DNA of 64,000 nt from Arenicola marina (lineage: Eukaryota; Annelida; Polychaeta; Arenicolidae): contig OZ025253.1 in the NCBI GenBank assembly GCA_964019135.1, positions 590,233-654,232 on the forward strand, in the 5' to 3' direction. How positions within the stretch are numbered: the stretch's first letter is position 1; every line of letters begins with the position of its first letter. The translations under genes and the position numbers were made by a program. The notes under the pieces are model-generated. The model did not search any database, was not told where the DNA came from, and saw only the letters and a program-made list of their open reading frames with translations. Positions 1-13,768 of the stretch are shown in pieces.

Positions 1-3000
1 CCTGCTCGTCCTCTTCCTGTCGTCCCTGCTCGTCCTCTTCCTGTCGTCCCTGCTCGTCCTCTTCCTGTCGTCCCTGCTCGTCCTCTTCCTGTCGTCCCTG
101 CTCGTCCTCTTCCTGTCGTCCCTGCTCGTCCTCTTCCTGTCGTCCCTGCTCGTCCTCTTCCTGTCGTCCCTGCTCGTCCTCTTCCTGTCGTCCCTGCTCG
201 CCCTCTTCCTGTCGTCCCTGCTCGTCCTCTTCCTGTCGTCCCTGCTCGTCCTCTTCCTGTCGTTCTCTTCCTGTCGTCCCTGCTCGTCCTCTTCCTGTCG
301 TCCCTGCTCGTCCTCTTCCTGTCGTCCTCTTCTTGTCGTCCCTGCTCGTCCTCTTTCTGTCGTCCTTGCTCGTCCTCTGCCTGTGGTCCCTGCTCGTCCT
401 CTTCCTGTCGTCCCTGCTCGCCCTCTTCCTGTCGTCCCTGCTCGTCCTCTTCCTGTCGTCAATGCTCGTCCTCTTCCTGTCGTTCCTGCTCGTCCTCTTC
501 CTGTCGTCCCTGCTCGTCCTCTTCCTGTCGTCCCTGCTCGTCCTTTTCCTGTCGTCCCTGCTCGTCCTCTTCCTGTCGTCCCTGCTCGTCCTCTTCCTGT
601 CGTCCCTGCTCGTCCTCTTTCTGTCGTCCTTGCTCGTCCTCTGCCTGTCGTCCCTGCTCGTCCTCTTCCTGTCGTCCCTGCTCGTCCTCTGCCTGTCGTC
701 CCTGCTCGTCCTCTTCCTGTCGTCCCTGCTCGTCCTCTGCCTGTCGTCCCTGCTCGTCCTCTTCCTGTCGTCCTTGCTCGTCCTCTTCCTGTCGTCCTTG
801 CTCGTCCTCTTCCTGTCGTCCCTGCTCGTCCTCTTCCTGTCGTTCCTGCTCGTCCTCTTCCTGTCGTCCCTGCTCGTCCTCTTCCTGTCGTTCCTGCTCG
901 TCCTCTTCCTGTCGTCCCTGCTCGCCCTCTGCCTGTCGTCCCTGCTCGTCCTCTTCCTGTCGTCCCTGCTCGTCCTCTTCCTGTCGTCAATGCTCGTCCT
1001 CTTCCTGTCGTCAATGCTCGTCCTCTTCCTGTCGTTCCTGCTCGTCCTCTTCCTGTCGTCCCTGCTCGCCCTCTGCCTGTCGTCCCTGCTCGTCCTCTTC
1101 CTGTCGTCCCTGCTCGTCCTCTTCCTGTCGTCCCTGCTCGTCCTCTTCCTGTCGTCCCTGCTCGTCCTCTTCCTGTCGTCCTTGCTCGTCCTCTTCCTGT
1201 CGTCCCTGCTCGTCCTCTTCCTGTCGTCCGTGCTCGTCCTCTTCCTGTCGTCCTTGCTCGTCCTCTTCCTGTCGTCCGTGCTCGTCCTCTTCCTGTCGTC
1301 CCTGCTCGTCCTCTTCCTGTCGTCCCTGCTCGTCCTCTTCCTGTCGTCCGTGCTCGTCCTCTTCCTGTCGTCCTTGCTCGTCCTCTTCCTGTCGTCCTTG
1401 CTCGTCCTCTTCCTGTCGTCCCTGCTCGTCCTCTTCCTGTCGTCCCTGCTCGTCCTCTTCCTGTCGTCCCTGCTCGTCCTCTTCCTGTCGTCCCTGCTCG
1501 TCCTCTTCCTGTCGTCCCTGCTCGTCCTAGTCCTGTCGTCCCTGCTCGTCCTTTTCCTGTCGTCCCTGCTCGTCCTCTTCCTGTCGTCCCTGCTCGTCCT
1601 TTTCCTGTCGTCCCTGCTCGTCCTCTTCCTGTCGTCCCTGCTCGTCCTTTTCCTGTCGTCCCTGCTCGTCCTCTTCCTGTCGTCCTCTTCCTGTCGTCCC
1701 TGCTCGTCCTCTTCCTGTCGTCCCTGCTCGTCCTCTGCCTGTCGTCCCTGCTCGTCCTCTTCCTGTCGTCCCTGCTCGTCCTCTTCCTGTCGTCCCTGCT
1801 CGTCCTTTTCCTGTCGTCCCTGCTCGTCCTCTTCCTGTCGTCCTCTTCCTGTCGTCCTTGCTCGTCCTTTTCCTGTCGTACCTGCTCGTCCTCTTCCTGT
1901 CGTCCCTGCTCGTCCTCTTCCTGTCGTCCCTGCTCGTCCTCTTCCTGTCGTCCCTGCTCGTCTATTTCCTGTCGTCCCTGCTCGTCCTCTTCCTGTCGTC
2001 CCTGCTCGTCCTTTTCCTGTCGTCCCTGCTCGTCCTCTTCCTGTCGTCCTCTTCCTGTTGTCCCTGCTCGTCCTCTTCCTGTCGTCCCTGCTCGTTCTCT
2101 TCCTGTAGTCCTTGCTCGTCCTCTTCCTGTCGTTCCTGCTCGTCCTCTTCCTGTCGTCCCTGCTTGTGATCTTCCTGTCGTCTCTGCTCGTCCTCTTCAT
2201 GTCGTCCCTCGCTCGTCCGCTTCGTGTCGCCCCTGCTCGTCCTCTTCCTGTCGTCCCTGCTCGTCCTCTTCCTGTCGTCCCTGCTCGTCCTCTTCCTGTC
2301 GTCCCTGCTCGTCCTCTTCTTGTCGTCCCTGCTCGTCCTCTTCCTGTCGTCCCTGCTCGTCCTCTTCCTGTCGTCCCTGCTCGTCCTTTTCCTGTCGTCC
2401 CTGCTCGTCCTCTTCCTGTCGTCCCTGCTTGTCCTTTTCCTGTCGTCCCTGCTCGTCCTCTTCCTGTCGTCCTCTTCCTGTCGTCCCTGCTCGTCCTCTG
2501 CCTGTCGTCCCTGCTCGTCCTCTTCCTGTCGTCCCTGCTCGTCATCTTCCTGTCGTCCCTGCTCATCCTCTTCCTGTCGTCCCTGCTCCTCCTCTTCCTG
2601 TCGTCCCTGCTCGTCCTCTTCCTGTCGTCCCTGCTCGTCCTCTTCCTGTCGTCCTCTTCCTGTCGTCCCTGCTCGTCATCTTCCTGTCGTCCCTGCTCAT
2701 CCTCTTCCTCTCGTCCCTGCTCCTCCTCTTCCTGTCGTCCCTGCTCGTCCTCTTCCTGTCGTCCCTGCTCGTCCTCTTCCTGTCATCCCTACTCGTCCTC
2801 TTCCTGTCGTCCGTGCTCGTCCTCTTCCTGTCGTCCCTGCTCGTCCTCTTCCTGTCGTCCCTGCTCGTCCTCTTCCTGTCGTCCTGCTCGTCCTCTTCCT
2901 GTCGTCCCTGCTCGTCCTCTTCCTGTCGTCCCTGCTCGTCCTTTTCCTGTCGTCCCTGCTCGTCCTCTTCCTGTCGTCCCTGCTCGTCCTCTTCCTGTCG

Positions 3001-3929
3001 TCCCTGCTCGTCCTCTTCCTGTCGTCCCTGCTCGTCCTCTTCCTGTCGCCCCTGCTCGTCCTCTTCCTGGCGTCCCTGCTCGTCCTCTTCCTGTCGTCCA
3101 TGCTCGTCCTCTTCCTGTCGTCCCTGCTCGTCCTCTTCCTGTCGTCAATGCTCGTCCTCTTCCTGTCGTCCCTGCTCGTCCTCTTCCTGTCGTCCCTGCT
3201 CGTCCTCTTCCTGTCGTCAATGCTCGTCCTCTTCCTGTCGTCCCTGCTCGTCCTCTTCCTGTCGTCCCTGCTCGTCCTCTTCCTGTCGTCCTCTTCCTGT
3301 CGTCCCTGCTCGTCCTTTTCCTGTCGTCCCTGCTCGTCCTCTTCCTGTCGTCCCTGCTCGTCCTCTTCCTGTCGTCCCTGCTCGTCCTCTTCCTGTCGTC
3401 CCTACTCGTCCTCTTCCTGTCGTCCGTGCTCGTCCTCTTCCTGGCGTCCCTGCTCGTCCTCTTCCTGTCGTCCATGCTCGTCCTCTTCCTGTCGTCCCTG
3501 CTCGTCCTCTTCCTGTCGTCAATGCTCGTCCTCTTCCTGTCGTCCCTGCTCGTCCTCTTCCTGTCGTCCCTGCTCGTCCTCTTCCTGTCGTCCTCTTCCT
3601 GTCGTCCCTGCTCGTCCTCTTCCTGTCGTCCCTGCTCGTCCTCTTCCTGTCGTCCCTGCTCGTCCTCTTCCTGTCGTCCCTGCTCGTCCTCTTCCTGTCG
3701 TCCCTGCTCGTCCTCTTCCTGTCGTCCCTACTCGTCCTCTTCCTGTCGTCCGTGCTCGTCCTCTTCCTGGCGTCCCTGCTCGTCCTCTTCCTGTCGTCCA
3801 TGCTCGTCCTCTTCCTGTCGTCCCTGCTCGTCCTCTTCCTGTCGTCAATGCTCGTCCTCTTCCTGTCGTCCCTGCTCGTCCTCTTCCTGTCGTCCCTGCT
3901 CGTCCTCTTCCTGTCGTCCCTGCTCGTCC

Positions 3930-6900
3930 TCTTCCTGTCGTCCCTGCTTGTGCTCTTCCTGTCGTCTCTGCTCGTCCTCTTCCTGTCGTCCCTCGCTCGT
4001 CCTCTTCGTGTCGCCCCTGCTCGTCCTCTTCCTGTCGTCCCTGCTCGTCCTCTTCCTGTCGTCCCTGCTCGTCCTCTTCCTGTCGTCCCTGCTCGTCCTC
4101 TTCCTGTCGTCCCTGCTCGTCCTCTTCCTGTCGTCCCTGCTCGTCCTCTTCCTGTCGTCCCTGCTCGTCCTCTTCCTGTCGTCCCTGCTCGTCCTCTTCC
4201 TGTCGTCCCTGCTCGTCCTCTTCCTGTCGTCCCTGCTCGCCCTCTTCCTGTCGTCCCTGCTCGTCCTCTTCCTGTCGTCCCTGCTCGTCCTCTTCCTGTC
4301 GTTCTCTTCCTGTCGTCCCTGCTCGTCCTCTTCCTGTCGTCCCTGCTCGTCCTCTTCCTGTCGTCCTCTTCTTGTCGTCCCTGCTCGTCCTCTTTCTGTC
4401 GTCCTTGCTCGTCCTCTGCCTGTGGTCCCTGCTCGTCCTCTTCCTGTCGTCCCTGCTCGCCCTCTTCCTGTCGTCCCTGCTCGTCCTCTTCCTGTCGTCA
4501 ATGCTCGTCCTCTTCCTGTCGTTCCTGCTCGTCCTCTTCCTGTCGTCCCTGCTCGTCCTCTTCCTGTCGTCCCTGCTCGTCCTTTTCCTGTCGTCCCTGC
4601 TCGTCCTCTTCCTGTCGTCCCTGCTCGTCCTCTTCCTGTCGTCCCTGCTCGTCCTCTTTCTGTCGTCCTTGCTCGTCCTCTGCCTGTCGTCCCTGCTCGT
4701 CCTCTTCCTGTCGTCCCTGCTCGTCCTCTGCCTGTCGTCCCTGCTCGTCCTCTTCCTGTCGTCCCTGCTCGTCCTCTGCCTGTCGTCCCTGCTCGTCCTC
4801 TTCCTGTCGTCCTTGCTCGTCCTCTTCCTGTCGTCCTTGCTCGTCCTCTTCCTGTCGTCCCTGCTCGTCCTCTTCCTGTCGTTCCTGCTCGTCCTCTTCC
4901 TGTCGTCCCTGCTCGTCCTCTTCCTGTCGTTCCTGCTCGTCCTCTTCCTGTCGTCCCTGCTCGCCCTCTGCCTGTCGTCCCTGCTCGTCCTCTTCCTGTC
5001 GTCCCTGCTCGTCCTCTTCCTGTCGTCAATGCTCGTCCTCTTCCTGTCGTCAATGCTCGTCCTCTTCCTGTCGTTCCTGCTCGTCCTCTTCCTGTCGTCC
5101 CTGCTCGCCCTCTGCCTGTCGTCCCTGCTCGTCCTCTTCCTGTCGTCCCTGCTCGTCCTCTTCCTGTCGTCCCTGCTCGTCCTCTTTCTGTCGTCCTTGC
5201 TCGTCCTCTGCCTGTCGTCCCTGCTCGTCCTCTTCCTGTCGTCCTTGCTCGTCCTCTTCCTGTCGTCCCTGCTCGTCCTCTGCCTGTCGTCCCTGCTCGT
5301 CCTCTTCCTGTCGTCCCTGCTCGTCCTCTTCCTGTCGTCCCTGCTCGTCCTCTTCCTGTCGTCCCTGCTCGTCCTCTTCCTGTCGTCCCTGCTCGTCCTT
5401 TTCCTGTCGTCCCTGCTCGTCCTCTTCCTGTCGTCCCTGCTCGTCCTTTTCCTGTCGTCCCTGCTCGTCCTCTTCCTGTCGTCCCTGCTCGTCCTTTTCC
5501 TGTCGTCCCTGCTTGTCCTCTTCCTGTCGTCCCTGCTCGTCCTTTTCCTGTCGTCCCTGCTTGTCCTCTTCCTGTCGTCCCTGCTCGTCCTCTTCCTGTC
5601 GTCCCTGCTCGTCCTCTTCCTGTCGTCCACTTGCTGTCGTCCCTGCTCGTCCTCTTGCTGTCGTCCCTGCTCGTCCTCTTCCTGTCGTTCCTGCTCGTCC
5701 TCTTCCTGTCGTCCGTGCTCGTCCTCTGCCTGTCGTCCCTGCTCGTTCTCTTCCTGTCGTCCCTGCTCGTCCTCTTCCTGTCGTCCTTGCTCGTCCTCTT
5801 CCTGTCGTCCTTGCTCGTCCTCTTCCTGTCGTCCCTGCTCGTCCTCTTCCTGTCGTCCCTGCTCGTCCTCTTCCTGTCGTCCTTGCTCGTCCTCTTCCTG
5901 TCGTCCCTGCTCGTCCTCTTCCTGTCGTCCGTGCTCGTCCTCTTCCTGTCGTCCCTGCTCGTCCTCTTCCTGTCGTCCCTGCTCGTCCTCTTCCTGTCGT
6001 CCGTGCTCGTCCTCTTCCTGTCGTCCTTGCTCGTCCTTTTCCTGTCGTCCCTGCTCGTCCTCTTCCTGTCGTCCTCTTCCTGTCGTCCTTGCGCGTCCTT
6101 TTCCTGTCGTACCTGCTCGTCCTCTTCCTGTCGTCCCTGCTCGTCCTCTTCCTGTCGTCCCTGCTCGTCCTCTTCCTGTCGTCCCTGCTCGTCCTCTTCC
6201 TGTCGTCCCTGCTTGTGCTCTTCCTGTCGTCTCTGCTCGTCCTCTTCCTGTCGTCCCTCGCTCGTCCTCTTCGTGTCGCCCCTGCTCGTCCTCTTCCTGT
6301 CGTCCCTGCTCGTCCTCTTCCTGTCGTCCCTGCTCGTCCTCTTCCTGTCGTCCCTGCTCGTCCTCTTCCTGTCGTCCCTGCTCGTCCTCTTCCTGTCGTC
6401 CCTGCTCGTCCTCTTCCTGTCGTCCCTGCTCGTCCTCTTCCTGTCGTCCCTGCTCGTCCTCTTCCTGTCGTCCCTGCTCGTCCTCTTCCTGTCGTCCCTG
6501 CTCGCCCTCTTCCTGTCGTCCCTGCTCGTCCTCTTCCTGTCGTCCCTGCTCGTCCTCTTCCTGTCGTTCTCTTCCTGTCGTCCCTGCTCGTCCTCTTCCT
6601 GTCGTCCCTGCTCGTCCTCTTCCTGTCGTCCTCTTCTTGTCGTCCCTGCTCGTCCTCTTTCTGTCGTCCTTGCTCGTCCTCTGCCTGTGGTCCCTGCTCG
6701 TCCTCTTCCTGTCGTCCCTGCTCGCCCTCTTCCTGTCGTCCCTGCTCGTCCTCTTCCTGTCGTCAATGCTCGTCCTCTTCCTGTCGTTCCTGCTCGTCCT
6801 CTTCCTGTCGTCCCTGCTCGTCCTCTTCCTGTCGTCCCTGCTCGTCCTTTTCCTGTCGTCCCTGCTCGTCCTCTTCCTGTCGTCCCTGCTCGTCCTCTTC

Positions 6901-8457
6901 CTGTCGTCCCTGCTCGTCCTCTTTCTGTCGTCCTTGCTCGTCCTCTGCCTGTCGTCCCTGCTCGTCCTCTTCCTGTCGTCCCTGCTCGTCCTCTGCCTGT
7001 CGTCCCTGCTCGTCCTCTTCCTGTCGTCCCTGCTCGTCCTCTGCCTGTCGTCCCTGCTCGTCCTCTTCCTGTCGTCCTTGCTCGTCCTCTTCCTGTCGTC
7101 CTTGCTCGTCCTCTTCCTGTCGTCCCTGCTCGTCCTCTTCCTGTCGTTCCTGCTCGTCCTCTTCCTGTCGTCCCTGCTCGTCCTCTTCCTGTCGTTCCTG
7201 CTCGTCCTCTTCCTGTCGTCCCTGCTCGCCCTCTGCCTGTCGTCCCTGCTCGTCCTCTTCCTGTCGTCCCTGCTCGTCCTCTTCCTGTCGTCAATGCTCG
7301 TCCTCTTCCTGTCGTCAATGCTCGTCCTCTTCCTGTCGTTCCTGCTCGTCCTCTTCCTGTCGTCCCTGCTCGCCCTCTGCCTGTCGTCCCTGCTCGTCCT
7401 CTTCCTGTCGTCCCTGCTCGTCCTCTTCCTGTCGTCCCTGCTCGTCCTCTTTCTGTCGTCCTTGCTCGTCCTCTGCCTGTCGTCCCTGCTCGTCCTCTTC
7501 CTGTCGTCCTTGCTCGTCCTCTTCCTGTCGTCCCTGCTCGTCCTCTGCCTGTCGTCCCTGCTCGTCCTCTTCCTGTCGTCCCTGCTCGTCCTCTTCCTGT
7601 CGTCCCTGCTCGTCCTCTTCCTGTCGTCCCTGCTCGTCCTCTTCCTGTCGTCCCTGCTCGTCCTTTTCCTGTCGTCCCTGCTCGTCCTCTTCCTGTCGTC
7701 CCTGCTCGTCCTTTTCCTGTCGTCCCTGCTCGTCCTCTTCCTGTCGTCCCTGCTCGTCCTTTTCCTGTCGTCCCTGCTTGTCCTCTTCCTGTCGTCCCTG
7801 CTCGTCCTTTTCCTGTCGTCCCTGCTTGTCCTCTTCCTGTCGTCCCTGCTCGTCCTCTTCCTGTCGTCCCTGCTCGTCCTCTTCCTGTCGTCCACTTGCT
7901 GTCGTCCCTGCTCGTCCTCTTGCTGTCGTCCCTGCTCGTCCTCTTCCTGTCGTTCCTGCTCGTCCTCTTCCTGTCGTCCGTGCTCGTCCTCTGCCTGTCG
8001 TCCCTGCTCGTTCTCTTCCTGTCGTCCCTGCTCGTCCTCTTCCTGTCGTCCTTGCTCGTCCTCTTCCTGTCGTCCTTGCTCGTCCTCTTCCTGTCGTCCC
8101 TGCTCGTCCTCTTCCTGTCGTCCCTGCTCGTCCTCTTCCTGTCGTCCTTGCTCGTCCTCTTCCTGTCGTCCCTGCTCGTCCTCTTCCTGTCGTCCGTGCT
8201 CGTCCTCTTCCTGTCGTCCCTGCTCGTCCTCTTCCTGTCGTCCCTGCTCGTCCTCTTCCTGTCGTCCGTGCTCGTCCTCTTCCTGTCGTCCTTGCTCGTC
8301 CTTTTCCTGTCGTCCCTGCTCGTCCTCTTCCTGTCGTCCTCTTCCTGTCGTCCTTGCTCGTCCTTTTCCTGTCGTACCTGCTCGTCCTCTTCCTGTCGTC
8401 CCTGCTCGTCCTCTTCCTGTCGTCCCTGCTCGTCCTCTTCCTGTCGTCCCTGCTCGT
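3930..8457. repeat. Higher-order repeat, 2,265-bp period, two copies
   Basis: Rare marker variants recur at a fixed spacing of 2,265 bp. The CTCGCTCG junction variant is near 3,991 and 6,256, the TGTGG variant at 4,421 and 6,686, and the ACTTGC variant near 5,627 and 7,892. The second copy loses match near 8,457, where a TCTATTTCC variant appears. The 5' half of the same pattern also matches about 190-1,070, at an offset near 4,039 bp. This is segmental duplication of about 94 monomers inside the satellite. Confidence 0.85.
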
Positions 8458-8839
8458 CTATTTCCTGTCGTCCCTGCTCGTCCTCTTCCTGTCGTCCTTG
8501 CTCGTCCTCTTCCTGTCGTCCCTGCTCGTCCTCTTCCTGTCGTCCCTGCTCGTCCTCTTCCTGTCGTCCCTGCTCGTCCTCTTCCTGTCGTCCCTGCTCG
8601 TCCTCTTCCTGTCGTCCGTGCTCGTCCTCTTCCTGTCGTCCTTGCTCGTCCTTTTCCTGTCGTCCCTGCTCGTCCTCTTCCTGTCGTCCTCTTCCTGTTG
8701 TCCCTGCTCGTCCTCTTCCTGTCGTCCCTGCTCGTTCTCTTCCTGTAGTCCTTGCTCGTCCTCTTCCTGTCGTTCCTGCTCGTCCTCTTCCTGTCGTCCC
8801 TGCTTGTGATCTTCCTGTCGTCTCTGCTCGTCCTCTTCA

Positions 8840-11084
8840 TGTCGTCCCTCGCTCGTCCGCTTCGTGTCGCCCCTGCTCGTCCTCTTCCTGTCGTCCCTGC
8901 TCGTCCTCTTCCTGTCGTCCCTGCTCGTCCTCTTCCTGTCGTCCCTGCTCGTCCTCTTCCTGTCGTCCCTGCTCGTCCTCTTCCTGTCGTCCCTGCTCGT
9001 CCTTTTCCTGTCGTCCCTGCTCGTCCTCTTCCTGTCGTCCCTGCTCGTCCTCTTCCTGTCGTCCCTGCTCGTCCTCTTCCTGTCGTCCCTGCTCGTCCTC
9101 TTCCTGTCGTCCCTGCTCGTCCTCTTCCTGTCGTCCCTGCTCGTCCTTTTCCTGTCGTCCCTGCTTGTCCTCTTCCTGTCGTCCCTGCTCGTCCTTTTCC
9201 TGTCGTCCCTGCTTGTCCTCTTCCTGTCGTCCCTGCTCGTCCTTTTCCTGTCGTCCCTGCTTGTCCTCTTCCTGTCGTCCCTGCTCGTCCTCTTCCTGTC
9301 GTCCCTGCTCGTCCTCTTCCTGTCGTCCTCTTCCTGTCGTCCCTGCTCGTCATCTTCCTGTCGTCCCTGCTCATCCTCTTCCTGTCGTCCCTGCTCCTCC
9401 TCTTCCTGTCGTCCCTGCTCGTCCTCTTCCTGTCGTCCCTGCTCGTCCTCTTCCTGTCGTCCCTACTCGTCCTCTTCCTGTCGTCCGTGCTCGTCCTCTT
9501 CCTGTCGTCCCTGCTCGTCCTCTTCCTGTCGTCCCTGCTCGTCCTCTTCCTGTCGTCCTGCTCGTCCTCTTCCTGTCGTCCCTGCTCGTCCTCTTCCTGT
9601 CGTCCCTGCTCGTCCTTTTCCTGTCGTCCCTGCTCGTCCTCTTCCTGTCGTCCCTGCTCGTCCTCTTCCTGTCGTCCCTGCTCGTCCTCTTCCTGTCGTC
9701 CCTGCTCGTCCTCTTCCTGTCGCCCCTGCTCGTCCTCTTCCTGGCGTCCCTGCTCGTCCTCTTCCTGTCGTCCATGCTCGTCCTCTTCCTGTCGTCCCTG
9801 CTCGTCCTCTTCCTGTCGTCAATGCTCGTCCTCTTCCTGTCGTCCCTGCTCGTCCTCTTCCTGTCGTCCCTGCTCGTCCTCTTCCTGTCGTCCTCTTCCT
9901 GTCGTCCCTGCTCGTCCTCTTCCTGTCGTCCCTGCTCGTCCTCTTCCTGTCGTCCCTGCTCGTCCTCTTCCTGTCGTCCCTGCTCGTCCTCTTCCTGTCG
10001 TCCCTACTCGTCCTCTTCCTGTCGTCCGTGCTCGTCCTCTTCCTGGCGTCCCTGCTCGTCCTCTTCCTGTCGTCCATGCTCGTCCTCTTCCTGTCGTCCC
10101 TGCTCGTCCTCTTCCTGTCGTCAATGCTCGTCCTCTTCCTGTCGTCCCTGCTCGTCCTCTTCCTGTCGTCCCTGCTCGTCCTCTTCCTGTCGTCCTCTTC
10201 CTGTCGTCCCTGCTCGTCCTCTTCCTGTCGTCCTCTTCCTGTCGTCCCTGCTCGTCCTCTTCCTGTCGTCCCTGCTCGTCCTCTTCCTGTCGTCCCTGCT
10301 CGTCCTCTTCCTGTCGTCCCTGCTCGTCCTCTTCCTGTCGTCCCTGCTCGTCCTCTTCCTGTCGTCCCTACTCGTCCTCTTCCTGTCGTCCCTGCTCGTC
10401 CTCTTCCTGGCGTCCCTGCTCGTCCTCTTCCTGTCGTCCATGCTCGTCCTCTTCCTGTCGTCCCTGCTCGTCCTCTTCCTGTCGTCAATGCTCGTCCTCT
10501 TCCTGTCGTCCCTGCTCGTCTATTTCCTGTCGTCCGTGCTCGTCCTCTTCCTGTCGTCCTTGCTCGTCCTCTTCCTGTCGTCCGTGCTCGTCCTCTTCCT
10601 GTCATCCCTGCTCGTCCTCTTCCTGTCGTCCCTGCTCGTCCTCTTCCTGTCGTCCGTGCTCGTCCTCTTCCTGTCGTCCTTGCTCGTCCTTTTCCTGTCG
10701 TCCCTGCTCGTCCTCTTCCTGTCGTCCTCTTCCTGTCGTCCTTGCTCGTCCTTTTCCTGTCGTACCTGCTCGTCCTCTTCCTGTCGTCCCTGCTCGTCCT
10801 CTTCCTGTCGTCCCTGCTCGTCCTCTTCCTGTCGTCCCTGCTCGTCTATTTCCTGTCGTCCCTGCTCGTCCTCTTCCTGTCGTCCCTGCTCGTCCTTTTC
10901 CTGTCGTCCCTGCTCGTCCTCTTCCTGTCGTCCTCTTCCTGTTGTCCCTGCTCGTCCTCTTCCTGTCGTCCCTGCTCGTTCTCTTCCTGTAGTCCTTGCT
11001 CGTCCTCTTCCTGTCGTTCCTGCTCGTCCTCTTCCTGTCGTCCCTGCTTGTGATCTTCCTGTCGTCTCTGCTCGTCCTCTTCAT
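8840..11084. repeat. Higher-order block, 2,244 bp, copy 1
   Basis: Block between two occurrences of the CTTCATG plus CGCTTCGTG junction variant. It is matched by the block at 19,624-21,868, 10,784 bp to the right. The two blocks carry the same series of variants and even give spurious ORFs of identical length at the same offset, so they look nearly identical. The same junction variant occurs seven times, with CTTCAT ending near 2,200, 8,840, 11,084, 14,963, 16,158, 19,624 and 21,868. Confidence 0.8.
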
Positions 11085-13768
11085 GTCGTCCCTCGCTCGT
11101 CCGCTTCGTGTCGCCCCTGCTCGTCCTCTTCCTGTCGTCCCTGCTCGTCCTCTTCCTGTCGTCCCTGCTCGTCCTCTTCCTGTCGTCCCTGCTCGTCCTC
11201 TTCCTGTCGTCCCTGCTCGTCCTCTTCCTGTCGTCCCTGCTCGTCCTTTTCCTGTCGTCCCTGCTCGTCCTCTTCCTGTCGTCCCTGCTCGTCCTCTTCC
11301 TGTCGTCCCTGCTCGTCCTCTTCCTGTCGTCCCTGCTCGTCCTCTTCCTGTCGTCCCTGCTCGTCCTCTTCCTGTCGTCCCTGCTCGTCCTTTTCCTGTC
11401 GTCCCTGCCTGTCCTCTTCCTGTCGTCCCTGCTCGTCCTTTTCCTGTCGTCCCTGCTTGTCCTCTTCCTGTCGTCCCTGCTCGTCCTTTTCCTGTCGTCC
11501 CTGCTTGTCCTCTTCCTGTCGTCCCTGCTCGTCCTCTTCCTGTCGTCCCTGCTCGTCCTCTTCCTGTCGTCCTCTTCCTGTCGTCCCTGCTCGTCATCTT
11601 CCTGTCGTCCCTGCTCATCCTCTTCCTGTCGTCCCTGCTCCTCCTCTTCCTGTCGTCCCTGCTCGTCCTCTTCCTGTCGTCCCTGCTCGTCCTCTTCCTG
11701 TCGTCCCTACTCGTCCTCTTCCTGTCGTCCGTGCTCGTCCTCTTCCTGTCGTCCCTGCTCGTCCTCTTCCTGTCGTCCCTGCTCGTCCTCTTCCTGTCGT
11801 CCCTACTCGTCCTCTTCCTGTCGTCCGTGCTCGTCCTCTTCCTGGCGTCCCTGCTCGTCCTCTTCCTGTCGTCCATGCTCGTCCTCTTCCTGTCGTCCCT
11901 GCTCGTCCTCTTCCTGTCGTCAATGCTCGTCCTCTTCCTGTCGTCCCTGCTCGTCCTCTTCCTGTCGTCCCTGCTCGTCCTCTTCCTGTCGTCCCTGCTC
12001 GTCCTCTTCCTGTCGTCCCTGCTTGTGCTCTTCCTGTCGTCTCTGCTCGTCCTCTTCCTGTCGTCCCTCGCTCGTCCTCTTCGTGTCGCCCCTGCTCGTC
12101 CTCTTCCTGTCGTCCCTGCTCGTCCTCTTCCTCTCGTCCCTGCTCGTCCTCTTCCTGTCGTCCCTGCTCGTCCTCTTCCTGTCGTCCCTGCTCGTCCTCT
12201 TCCTGTCGTCCCTGCTCGTCCTCTTCCTGTCGTCCCTGCTCGTCCTCTTTCTGTCGTCCCTGCTCGTCCTCTTCCTGTCGTCCCTGCTCGTCCTCTTCCT
12301 GTCGTCCCTGCTCGCCCTCTTCCTGTCGTCCCTGCTCGTCCTCTTCCTGTCGTCCCTGCTCGTCCTCTTCCTGTCGTCCTCTTCCTGTCGTCCCTGCTCG
12401 TCCTCTTCCTGTCGTCCCTGCTCGTCCTCTTCCTGTCGTCCTCTTCCTGTCGTCCTTGCTCGTCCTCTTCCTGTCGTCCCTGCTCGTCCTCTTCTTGTCG
12501 TCCCTGCTCGTCCTCTTCCTGTCGTCCCTGCTCGTCCTTTTCCTGTCGTCCCTGCTCGTCCTCTTCCTGTCGTCCCTGCTCGTCCTTTTCCTGTCGTCCC
12601 TGCTCGTCCTCTTCCTGTCGTCCTCTTCCTGTCGTCCTTGCTCGTCCTTTTCCTGTCGTCCCTGCTTGTCCTCTTCCTGTCGTCCCTGCTCGTCCTCTTC
12701 CTGTCGTCCCTGCTCGTCCTCTTCCTGTCGTCCCTGCTCGTCCTCTTCCTGTCGTCTTTGCTCGTCCTCTTCCTGTCGTCCCTGCTCGTCCTCTGCCTGT
12801 CTTCTCTGCTCGTTCTCTTCCTGTCGTCCTTGCTCGTCCTCTTCCTGTCGTCCCTGCTCGTCCTCTTCCTGTCCTCTTCCTGTCGTCCCTGCTCGTCCTC
12901 TTCCTGTCGTCCCTGCTCGTCCTCTTCCTGTCGTCCCTGCTCGTCCTCTTCCTGTCGTCCTTGCTCGTCCTCTTCCTGTCGTCCCTGCTCGTCCTCTTCC
13001 TGTCGTTCCTGCTCGTTCTCTTCCTGTCGTCCCTGCTCGTCCTCTTCCTGTCGTCCCTCCTCGTCCTCTTCCTCTCGTCCCTAATTGTCCTCTACCTGTC
13101 GTCCGTGCTCGTCCTCTTCCTGTCGTCCCTGCTCGTCCTCTTCCTGTCGTCCCTGCTCGCCCTCCTCCTGTCGTCCCTGCTCGTCCTCTTCCTGTCGTCC
13201 CTGCTCGTCCTCTTCCTGTCGTCCCTGCTCGTCCTCTTCCTGTCGTCCCTGCTCGTCCTCTTCCTGTCGTCCCTGCTCGTCCTCTTCCTGTCGTCCCTGC
13301 TCGTCCTATTCCTGTCGTCCCTGCTCGTCCTCTTACTGTCGTCCCTGCTCGTCCTCTTCCTGTCGTCCCTGCTCGTCCTCTTCCTGTCGTCACTGCTCGT
13401 CCTCTTCCTGTCGTTTCTGCTCGTCCTCTTCCTGTCGTCCCTGCTCGTCCTCTTCCTGTCGTTCCTGCTCGTCCTCTTCCTGTCGTCCCTGCTCGCCCTC
13501 TGCCTGTCGTCCCTGCTCGTCCTCTTCCTGTCGTCCCTGCTCGTCCTCTTCCTGTCGTCAATGCTCGTCCTCTTCCTGTCGTCAATGCTCGTCCTCTTCC
13601 TGTCGTTCCTGCTCGTCCTCTTCCTGTCGTCCCTGCTCGCCCTCTGCCTGTCGTCCCTGCTCGTCCTCTTCCTGTCGTCCCTGCTCGTCCTCTTCCTGTC
13701 GTCCCTGCTCGTCCTCTTTCTGTCGTCCTTGCTCGTCCTCTGCCTGTCGTCCCTGCTCGTCCTCTTCC